Below are positions 8,596-15,915 of a DNA stretch of 35,189 bases, one piece after another. A program made the position numbers and the translations under genes. The notes beneath the pieces are model-generated. The model ran no database searches and was not told where the DNA came from. It saw nothing but the letters and a program-made list of their open reading frames with translations. The DNA comes from Bacteroidota bacterium (lineage in GTDB: Bacteria; Bacteroidota; Bacteroidia; Bacteroidales; GCA-2711565). Numbering within the stretch: the first letter of the stretch is position 1; every line of letters begins with the position of its first letter. Location: NCBI GenBank assembly GCA_003353955.1, contig PIVJ01000025.1:1-35189 (forward strand), written 5' to 3'.

Positions 8596-9993
8596 TTATT
8601 TGTGAACTTTCTTAATAAAACCCTCTACCTCGGGTATCCCACCCTGATATACCAAATAACCATTATAAGGCTCACGTTCTGTAATTTCATCGTTAATCGA
8701 TTCAAGCATCATTCGCTTCACTTCAGCCGAGTTTTCCGTTTGAGCTAAGACCCAGCTTAGTTTTACCCAAGCTACTTCAGGCAACATGTTTCCTGCCGGG
8801 ATAATTCCTTTTGCCATCATATCGCGTCCTGTATCATACACAAACATATGTACATATCCCCAAATAGTTTGCAAAGTCATATACATATGAACCCCTTTTT
8901 TATGCGCTCTTTCAATGGCGGGATATAATTCTTTGTTTACATGCCCCAAACCTGTTCCCACAAAAATAATCCCTTTATAGCCAGCATCAACCAAAGCATC
9001 CAAGGTACCTGGTTTCATTCCCGGATAATAATACAGCATGGTTACTTGCTCAGAAAAATAGGGTAGAATCGTCACATTTCTATCCTTACGACGCGGCTTA
9101 TAATTTTTATGAATCGGCACTGTCCCTTGTCGACTGATCGTTGCAATGGGAGTATCACCGATGGTTCGGAAAGTTGATCGGTACGAAGAATGCATTTTCC
9201 GAACTCGCGTACCTTTATGTAGTAAGCCATATTCATCTGATGTTGGTCCAAACATACAAACCATCACCTCAGCAATATCAGAATGTCCGGCCGCCGTCAT
9301 GGCATGCATCAGGTTTAAGGCTGCATCAGAACTAGGTCTGTCAGATGAACGTTGCGAACCCACTAAAATAATTGGAACCGGAGAATTTTGAACCATAAAT
9401 GTTAAGGCTGCTCCTGTATGATGGAGGGTATCAGTTCCGTGTCCTATAACGATTCCATCTACTCCGTTTTCAATTTCTTTACCGATTGCTTTGGCGAGTG
9501 ATATATATTGCTTTGGCCCCATGTTTTCACTAAAAACCGCGAAAACTTTTTCCGTCTCCAAATTGCAAATATCTGCCAACTCAGGAACCGCTCCATAAAG
9601 TTCACCGGGAGAAAAAGCAGGAATAACAGCACCCGTACGATAATCTAATCGAGAGGCAATGGTGCCACCTGTGCCAAATAGTTTTACCTTTGGTAGTCCT
9701 TCGGTATATGGGAATTCTTTCTCCGGAATCTTATAATTGGCTTTTTTATAACCGATTTCTTTCATCGCTGTAATGGTTGCAATGTTAATTCCAATATTAT
9801 ATCCGGTTGGGATTTTCATCACGATATGCTGATCATCATCATTTTCTGATCTGGGTAAAATTGTTCCATTAAAAGTACCTCGCGTAGTTTCAACGATTGC
9901 TTGCCCCCAAACTCGACATTTATAATTTCTCAGCGTTTTTAGTGCATCGCCTTTATATCCTTGAAAAAAATCTTCACTCATATTTATTGTCAT
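8596..9993 (-). CDS. gatD: Glu-tRNA(Gln) amidotransferase subunit D (archaeal type)
   Basis: GatD supplies ammonia from an amide donor so that GatE can convert Glu-tRNA(Gln) to Gln-tRNA(Gln). The 465-residue chain has the GatD layout. An N-terminal beta-barrel domain covers about 15-75. An L-asparaginase-like core follows, with LFGTGGTIAS (T111), GHGTDT (T187, D188) and RKMHSSYRSTF (K266), which correspond to the Thr/Thr/Asp/Lys set of the family. The N-terminal domain and the fused context with gatE distinguish it from ordinary AnsA/AnsB asparaginases. Its ATG overlaps the gatE stop as TAATG, a sign of translational coupling; a second ATG lies 12 bases in. The known family is archaeal, so presence in a Bacteroidetes-like genome suggests transfer. 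Confidence 0.93.
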   Translation of the reverse strand: MTINMSEDFFQGYKGDALKTLRNYKCRVWGQAIVETTRGTFNGTILPRSENDDDQHIVMKIPTGYNIGINIATITAMKEIGYKKANYKIPEKEFPYTEGLPKVKLFGTGGTIASRLDYRTGAVIPAFSPGELYGAVPELADICNLETEKVFAVFSENMGPKQYISLAKAIGKEIENGVDGIVIGHGTDTLHHTGAALTFMVQNSPVPIILVGSQRSSDRPSSDAALNLMHAMTAAGHSDIAEVMVCMFGPTSDEYGLLHKGTRVRKMHSSYRSTFRTIGDTPIATISRQGTVPIHKNYKPRRKDRNVTILPYFSEQVTMLYYYPGMKPGTLDALVDAGYKGIIFVGTGLGHVNKELYPAIERAHKKGVHMYMTLQTIWGYVHMFVYDTGRDMMAKGIIPAGNMLPEVAWVKLSWVLAQTENSAEVKRMMLESINDEITEREPYNGYLVYQGGIPEVEGFIKKVHK

Positions 9994-11993
9994 TAAATCG
10001 CTTGTTTTACTTCCTTAGATAACTTTGATAATTCGATGTTTCCGACCGCTACATGATTTAGCTCTCCCATTATCCAATTCACTTCATTGTCTTTTCCCTG
10101 AGCACGGCAGGTTTCTTCAAATTTTTGCTTTAAGAATGGAATATGAGAGAGGATCTTTTCTGTTGAAATTTTCTTAAATTTCAATTGTTCTAATACAGAA
10201 TCAAAATCCATTTTGGGATGCTCGTAAACTATGGGGATCATTTTCTTAGTAAGCTCAAATGTTATTTCATTCTTTTTCAGAAACTCAAATAATTTGAAAA
10301 TGATTTCATAGTTAAATTTCTGAGCCGGCTTTATATGACCTTCAACGTATTTCAATGTTTGTCCTAAAAAGGATCCTAAAAACCGAGGATTGATCTTAAG
10401 TTCTCCGATTATTTTTTCCATAACTGGAAATAAATTCTTTTTAAAAATGAAAGTGTAGTTATCTTCAGGTACGTTCCATTTTTTTAATTGATGATATCGA
10501 TCGATTATATCTGAAGGCAGATTTTTCCCTAATTCTTCGACATAGTTATTTTCGAGTGGGATGGGTGCCGAATCGGTATCGGGATACATCCGGTCCGCAC
10601 CCGGGAGTACACGTTCAAATATGGTGGTTCCATCTTCAAAAGATTTACGGGTTTCATTCGGAACTTCCGTAAATGCCAACTGACATCTTTCTTCGATAGT
10701 CTCCAATGCGGTTTGAATATCTGCTTCCGGACTCCAAAAAACAAGCTGAGCATCATTCTCACCTGCATTTAATTTTAATCTTATTTCTTTCCAATCATTA
10801 TCTGATATTTGAGGATTAAAACACTCTGAATGTTGCAAATTAGGTTTTTCTAAACATGCAATTACCTTCAATCTATCTGAGAAATCATCGGCAAACATTT
10901 TACCCGGTTGCATAAAATGAGATAAGATGCCTTTAAAATTTGGAAGATTGACTGCAACTATTTTATGCAATTGTTTTTTTGCTGAGATAATGGAATCGAA
11001 TTTAAAATTATAAGAATGAAAGCGCAACATCTTATGGCTCATTTCCCAATCTGTTGGCTCTCCAACTCTTGAATTTAATTCTTCCTTAATTTTGAGCAAG
11101 GCCCACTGGCGGAAGCATTCGTTATGTGTTAACTCAGGAATCCATTTTGTATGCGCCACACCTTTAATTTCAACCCGGGTTCCTCCGGTACAACTCACAT
11201 TTACATCCTGACGCCCTGCTCCCATTCCGGTACGAACATTTCCGGTGCTTCGATTTAAAAATCGAATATAATCACAAACTTCCTTCACCTCATCCGGATT
11301 TAACATATCAGGATAGGTTACCGTTTCAATCAAAGGCATTCCAAGCCTGTCCGTTTTAAAAGTTCGCACATGGCCTACATCCGAAATTTCCCGACAAGAA
11401 TCCTCTTCCATGCTTAATTGAATCAATCGAATTTTTTTATCCTTTAACTGAAGTTCACCTTCCACACCTAAAATGCATGTACGCTGAAAACCTGTAGGAA
11501 TACTTCCATCCAAATATTGCTTACGCGTAATATGTACCTCGCCAACAATATTTAATTTAGACAGCCTGGATATTTTGAGTGCGATATCCAAGGCTTCCCT
11601 GTTGATCGGAAAAGGTGGCGTATCATCCACTTCATAAGTACAGGTTGTTTGGTGCTTTAAGCGGTAAACGATTTCCTTTTTGGTTTTAAATTCCATTAAA
11701 GCCGTACCATCATACTCCCCAAGTTCACTTAAGGTTGGACGCATATGTCGGATTACTTCAGCATCATAGTCCTCACTATCATTATATAAACCGGCCGGGC
11801 AATTACAAAATAGTTTTTTTGTGGTGAGTAGTTGCTGATGAACCTCTAAGCCAGACATGAAACCGATTTCATTATAGGTTTCCTGAGTGGCATCCTTTCG
11901 GTTCACGTACCCAACATTTTCTTTACTAAGTTGATAATTTTTAAAAGGATCAAATTGGATATTTGATTTTTTATTATTGGAATTTTTCTGCAT
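9993..11993 (-). CDS. gatE: Glu-tRNA(Gln) amidotransferase subunit E (archaeal type)
   Basis: GatE binds tRNA(Gln), phosphorylates the Glu and amidates it with ammonia from GatD. The 666-residue chain starts with the GatB/GatE core: GLEVHQQLLTTKKLFCNCP, RKQYLDGSIPTGFQRT, and GAGRQDVNVSCTGGTRVEIKG. It then has the AspRS-like (GAD) insertion typical of GatE and absent from GatB, spanning roughly 310-440, followed by RMYPDTDSAPIPL. It ends in a helical YqeY-like tRNA-binding tail. The insertion and the partner gatD make GatE, not GatB, the right call. The start ATG at 11993 (MQKNSNNKK) adds a short charged leader before the core; I see no better one. The TACATTTG at 12048-12041 is a likely promoter element. 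Confidence 0.94.
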   Translation of the reverse strand: MQKNSNNKKSNIQFDPFKNYQLSKENVGYVNRKDATQETYNEIGFMSGLEVHQQLLTTKKLFCNCPAGLYNDSEDYDAEVIRHMRPTLSELGEYDGTALMEFKTKKEIVYRLKHQTTCTYEVDDTPPFPINREALDIALKISRLSKLNIVGEVHITRKQYLDGSIPTGFQRTCILGVEGELQLKDKKIRLIQLSMEEDSCREISDVGHVRTFKTDRLGMPLIETVTYPDMLNPDEVKEVCDYIRFLNRSTGNVRTGMGAGRQDVNVSCTGGTRVEIKGVAHTKWIPELTHNECFRQWALLKIKEELNSRVGEPTDWEMSHKMLRFHSYNFKFDSIISAKKQLHKIVAVNLPNFKGILSHFMQPGKMFADDFSDRLKVIACLEKPNLQHSECFNPQISDNDWKEIRLKLNAGENDAQLVFWSPEADIQTALETIEERCQLAFTEVPNETRKSFEDGTTIFERVLPGADRMYPDTDSAPIPLENNYVEELGKNLPSDIIDRYHQLKKWNVPEDNYTFIFKKNLFPVMEKIIGELKINPRFLGSFLGQTLKYVEGHIKPAQKFNYEIIFKLFEFLKKNEITFELTKKMIPIVYEHPKMDFDSVLEQLKFKKISTEKILSHIPFLKQKFEETCRAQGKDNEVNWIMGELNHVAVGNIELSKLSKEVKQAI

Positions 11994-12040
11994 CTTCTTT
12001 AAAACTCAGTCAGGTAATTTCCCTGTTATTTCTAATGCAT

Positions 12041-12048
12041 CAAATGTA
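12041..12048 (-). promoter_or_regulatory. Likely -7 element of gatE-gatD
   Basis: TACATTTG on the minus strand, about 48 bp before the gatE ATG. The -33 box is not well matched. Confidence 0.5.
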
Positions 12049-12157
12049 CTGATTATATCAGATAAGAGCTCCGATGTGAATAAATAAATTAACGTTTTTT
12101 CACGTAATTCCAGATTGGTGAAACGCTAAAAACACTTAGCTTAGCAAATAAATTAAT

Positions 12158-12165
12158 TACATTTG
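12158..12165 (+). promoter_or_regulatory. Likely -7 element of the OstA-like gene
   Basis: TACATTTG, 20 bp before the ATG at 12186. The upstream -33 position reads CTTA, a weak match. It and the gatE element make a divergent promoter region of about 190 bp. Confidence 0.5.
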
Positions 12166-12185
12166 TATTGATTAGATTATGATTT

Positions 12186-13712
12186 ATGACTTCAAAGATT
12201 TATAGATTGTGTAACTTCAAATTTATAACAATCATTTTATTGTTCATCTCATCCGGATTATATTCTCAAAAAACATTAATTAAACATGAAGCTGACCGGT
12301 TGATCGGGGAAAATAGAGATGGGGTAATGATAAATATTTTGATAGGCAATGCTGTATTAAGACATGATTCTACTACTATTAATTGTGATAGTGCAATTTT
12401 AAATAAGGATGAAAATACTTTTGATGCCTACGATAATGTCCACATGATCATGAATGATTCAGTGGAGATTTTTAGTGATAAAATGTTTTATGATGGAGAT
12501 ACCAGAATAGGAGAAGTTTCTGATAATGTAATATTAATTGATAATCGCGCTACATTATATACCGATTACTTAATTTATGACAGAAATACCAAGACCGCTT
12601 ATTATAATAATTACGGAAAAATTGTTGATAATAATAATGAATTGGTAAGTCACATCGGATATTTTTATACTGCCATTGATGAGTTCTTGTTTATTGAGGA
12701 TGTCGTTGTTACCAACCCAGATTATATAATTAAATCCGATTCTTTACGATACAATACGGAAACAGAATTTGTTTATTTTCTGGGGCCGACAACCGTAACC
12801 GGTGAAGATGATTTTATGTTTGGCAGGGATGGCTGGTCAGACACTAGAAATAGTATAACAAGCCTTAAAGGTGATGCCTTTGTAAAACATAAGAATCATT
12901 TGCTAAAAGGAGATTCTATTTATTATGAAAAAGTAAAGGGCTTCGGACAAGTTTTTGAAAATGCAACCATGACTGACCTTGAAAAAGATGTAATGATTAA
13001 AGGTAATTTTGTTGAGTATTTCAAAGATCCGGGTTTTGCTTACGCAACGGATAGTGCACTCGCAATCATAATTGATAAATATGATTCACTGTTTTTGCAC
13101 TCGGATACACTTCGTTTAGAATTTGACACAACCAACGAGGCTGAGTTTCTGTATGCTATTGATAAAGTTAAATTTTTCAGAGAAGATTTACAAGGTGCTT
13201 GCGATTTACTTGTTTACGATGTAAATGACTCAATTATTAATATGTACACAAATCCTGTATTGTGGTCAGATGCAAATCAACTTACCAGCGATTCCATTAA
13301 GATATTTATCACCAATCAAACGATGGATTCATTGGTTTTATATAATTCTGCATTTATTGTATCACAAGAAGAAGGTGAAACGACTTTTAATCAAATAAAG
13401 GGAAGGGATGTTATTGGTCACTTTTTTCAAAACGAATTGTACCAAATAAATGTTCTTGGAAATTCAGAAATCATTTATTATGTCAGAGAAGAACAAACAA
13501 ACATTTTGACCGGAATCAATAAAGGCTTATCAAGTAATATGATTATCAGTTTAAAAAACAAAAAAATGCAGTCTGCATTATACACTGAACAACCTGTATT
13601 TACACTTTATAAGGTAGATGGCCTCACAGCGGACAAACAAAAACTTGATGGATTTATGTGGCTAATAAACCAACGTCCTTTAACTAAGGATGAGATCTTT
13701 ATAAGAAATTAA
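12186..13712 (+). CDS. OstA/LptA-like periplasmic protein
   Basis: The 508-residue product begins with a signal peptide (hydrophobic FITIILLFISSGLYSQ, about residues 13-28) and then repeats the LptA/OstA pattern. That pattern is short beta-strand units such as DRLIGENRDGVMINILIGNAVLRHDSTTINCDSAIL and VHMIMNDSVEIFSDKMFYDG, repeated along the chain to about residue 430. Such beta-jellyroll proteins bridge the periplasm and carry LPS towards LptD. Length is well over that of E. coli LptA (about 185 residues), as is usual for the Bacteroidetes OstA-like family. It is convergent with the mlaD-like gene, and the two stop codons overlap by 2 bases at 13710-13711. The LptA role is inferred from fold pattern and from LptD nearby, not from close identity. 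Confidence 0.82.
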   Translation: MTSKIYRLCNFKFITIILLFISSGLYSQKTLIKHEADRLIGENRDGVMINILIGNAVLRHDSTTINCDSAILNKDENTFDAYDNVHMIMNDSVEIFSDKMFYDGDTRIGEVSDNVILIDNRATLYTDYLIYDRNTKTAYYNNYGKIVDNNNELVSHIGYFYTAIDEFLFIEDVVVTNPDYIIKSDSLRYNTETEFVYFLGPTTVTGEDDFMFGRDGWSDTRNSITSLKGDAFVKHKNHLLKGDSIYYEKVKGFGQVFENATMTDLEKDVMIKGNFVEYFKDPGFAYATDSALAIIIDKYDSLFLHSDTLRLEFDTTNEAEFLYAIDKVKFFREDLQGACDLLVYDVNDSIINMYTNPVLWSDANQLTSDSIKIFITNQTMDSLVLYNSAFIVSQEEGETTFNQIKGRDVIGHFFQNELYQINVLGNSEIIYYVREEQTNILTGINKGLSSNMIISLKNKKMQSALYTEQPVFTLYKVDGLTADKQKLDGFMWLINQRPLTKDEIFIRN

Positions 13713-14677
13713 AAGATAGAAAACTTCACATATCGCTTGGGATTTTTCTTAATATCTTCTAGCAGTTTATTAAGACTTGATGCAGAATTCTCTAATTGAA
13801 GATATAACGAATCACTCTGTAGTATTTTCCCTATTGATCCTTCCCCATTATTTAATTTTTCAATAATTAACTGTAAATCCTGCATTGATTTACCAACATT
13901 TGTGAATGTGTTCGCAATATCCGCCTTGGCAAGTGAATCACTTACTGATGAAAAATTGGAAAGAATATTGCTTATATTCTCCTCATTGTCGTCTAAATTA
14001 TGACTGATGGATTCAACGTGTTCAATAATCATTGAGAGGCGGCTTGCTTCATAAGTAATCAACGTATCCATTTTTGAGGTAGAATGTTGAAGGGTTCTAA
14101 ATGTTTTTTCGATACTCTCAAAACTACTGGCCAAATTATCGCGTGCACTGGTGTTAAATATGGTTTGGAAGATGGTGACCATCGAATCAAGTGAGCTCAT
14201 TAAATTCTCAGCTTTTCTTTTAAGAGGTTCAACTTGTCTGTTTACCTCATCGCGAAGTGTACCTTCGATATCAGAAAATAATGTATCCCCACTCAGTGCT
14301 AATTCTTGAGCATTACCAATATTTATTGAAACTTCTTTTGATCCCATTAATCCTGAACTGAAGATGCGAGCAATTGAATTTTTCGGGATGGGGAAATTAT
14401 CTTCAATCGATAACACAACAATTATCTTCCCGGTATTAGATTCATCAAAATATACGTCCTTCACTTGTCCCACCTTTAACCCATGAATGGATATACTATT
14501 TGCTTTAGTAAGCCCATCTATTTCATCGTAAACGGCATAATAGATGCGTTCCTTAATAAGAATATTTTTCCCTTTTAAAAAGTTATAGCCCCAAATTAGC
14601 AAGGCAACACTAATTATGAATAAAAAACCAACTTTAACTTCACGAGATTTTTTCAAAATAGATAGTTTTAATAACAA
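13709..14677 (-). CDS. MlaD/MCE-domain lipid transport protein
   Basis: MCE-domain proteins form hexameric rings that carry phospholipids between inner and outer membranes, working with an Mla-type ABC transporter. The 322-residue chain has one N-terminal membrane helix (about 15-33, VGFLFIISVALLIWG). A single MCE domain follows (about 42-120, with GLTKANSISIHGLKVGQV and ARIFSSGLMGSKEVSI). A long helical, coiled-coil-like C-terminal part extends to about 310. It starts 6 bp after the amidase stop, so the two form an operon. No MlaE or MlaF gene is in the window, so partners must be elsewhere. The convergent stop overlap with the OstA-like gene leaves no room for a terminator between them. Confidence 0.9.
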   Translation of the reverse strand: MLLKLSILKKSREVKVGFLFIISVALLIWGYNFLKGKNILIKERIYYAVYDEIDGLTKANSISIHGLKVGQVKDVYFDESNTGKIIVVLSIEDNFPIPKNSIARIFSSGLMGSKEVSINIGNAQELALSGDTLFSDIEGTLRDEVNRQVEPLKRKAENLMSSLDSMVTIFQTIFNTSARDNLASSFESIEKTFRTLQHSTSKMDTLITYEASRLSMIIEHVESISHNLDDNEENISNILSNFSSVSDSLAKADIANTFTNVGKSMQDLQLIIEKLNNGEGSIGKILQSDSLYLQLENSASSLNKLLEDIKKNPKRYVKFSIF

Positions 14678-14683
14678 ATGTAC

Positions 14684-15787
14684 TTAATTTTCAGTCAGTT
14701 TTCGTGCTTTATCAATGGAAATACGGTTACCATTCTGTATTGCTACAACGAAAGCATCTTTAAATTTCCCCTTTCGTAATTTCAATTTTAACTTATTCAT
14801 CTTATCAAATGAACTTTCTTTACCAGTACAATATTTAAACAAGCCATTATGCTTATACTGAAACATGTCTTTCAATCCTTTGAAATATGTAGATTCTAAA
14901 CTTATTTCTTTATCCGTAGAAAAAACCTGCACTCTGAATATTATTTCTCCTTGTAACGAGGATGAATCCGTCTGTTTTATGTGTTGTACCGCTCTCTTCG
15001 CCAGATTTCTTGATTCTTCAATTTCCAGTTTATATTGTTTAAATGCTCTGTAAATTGCAGAAGCAACATATGTTTGACCATCCTTGCTTAGCAAAAAATG
15101 CTCATCATTTGCATTGCTGATATATCCTGTTTCAACAAGAATCCCAGGCATGGTTATCCGGTATAATATCAAAAATCCCGCTTGTAAAACACCCCGGTCT
15201 CTCAAACCAACCCGATCTTTAAATTGCTTCTGGACTTTAGAAGCAATGTCAATACTGTGATCTAAATGTGCATTCTGATATAAACTAAAAATTATATAAG
15301 CTTCGGGAGAATTAGGATTAAATCCTTCATAATTTTCAGAGTAATTATCTTCTTGTAGGATTGATGCATTCTCTAATTTCGCAACTTCTAAGTTCGCCTG
15401 ACTTTTGTGCAAACCCATTATATAAGTTTCCGAACCAGAAATTTTATTCGATATGTTTGAATTACAATGGATAGAAATAAACAAATCTGCATTATTCTCA
15501 TTGGCTATTTTTGCTCTTTTATGCAATGGGATAAACACATCGGTTTTGCGTGTATAAATTACCCTGACATCAGGAAGTTTTTTTTCAATATAGCTACCCA
15601 ATTTTAATGCAATCGCCAGGTTTATATTCTTCTCATACGAATTCTTTCCAACTGCACCTGGGTCCTTGCCTCCATGTCCTGCATCAATTACAATAGTTCG
15701 AATTAAACCGTCGGTAATACTATAGCTGTCTTTAACAAAGATTATGTAAAGAACGGCGAGTGAGAAAAGAATAATAATTCGCTTCAT
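14684..15787 (-). CDS. N-acetylmuramoyl-L-alanine amidase (Amidase_3)
   Basis: A zinc amidase that cuts the amide bond between muramic acid and the stem peptide of peptidoglycan, used in cell separation and wall turnover. The 367-residue chain has an N-terminal hydrophobic segment (3-18) that works as a signal or anchor. The catalytic domain then shows VIDAGHGGKDPGAVG (zinc His38), the Glu52 in YEKNINLAIA, ISIHCN (His107) and ILVETGYISN (catalytic Glu219). About 110 C-terminal residues after 255 form a separate region whose IIFRVQVFSTDKEI start resembles an SPOR-like or substrate-binding module; that assignment is tentative. It is first gene of the amidase-mlaD operon and divergent from lptD. 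Confidence 0.94.
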   Translation of the reverse strand: MKRIIILFSLAVLYIIFVKDSYSITDGLIRTIVIDAGHGGKDPGAVGKNSYEKNINLAIALKLGSYIEKKLPDVRVIYTRKTDVFIPLHKRAKIANENNADLFISIHCNSNISNKISGSETYIMGLHKSQANLEVAKLENASILQEDNYSENYEGFNPNSPEAYIIFSLYQNAHLDHSIDIASKVQKQFKDRVGLRDRGVLQAGFLILYRITMPGILVETGYISNANDEHFLLSKDGQTYVASAIYRAFKQYKLEIEESRNLAKRAVQHIKQTDSSSLQGEIIFRVQVFSTDKEISLESTYFKGLKDMFQYKHNGLFKYCTGKESSFDKMNKLKLKLRKGKFKDAFVVAIQNGNRISIDKARKLTEN

Positions 15788-15816
15788 CTATTCAGTCCAT
15801 TTTAACATCTATTAGG

Positions 15817-15847
15817 TTTTATTTAATAGATTTGATAACTACATTTG
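15817..15847 (+). promoter_or_regulatory. Promoter of lptD
   Basis: TTTT (15817-15820), 19 bp, then TACATTTG (15840-15847). Transcription would begin about 15853, leaving a leader of about 60 nt before the TTG start of lptD. Confidence 0.65.
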
Positions 15848-15915
15848 CATAGATCTTGCTTTATCGCAAGTGTTACAAACAAAAGTAATATTTAATAATT
15901 ATCATATTTTATAAA

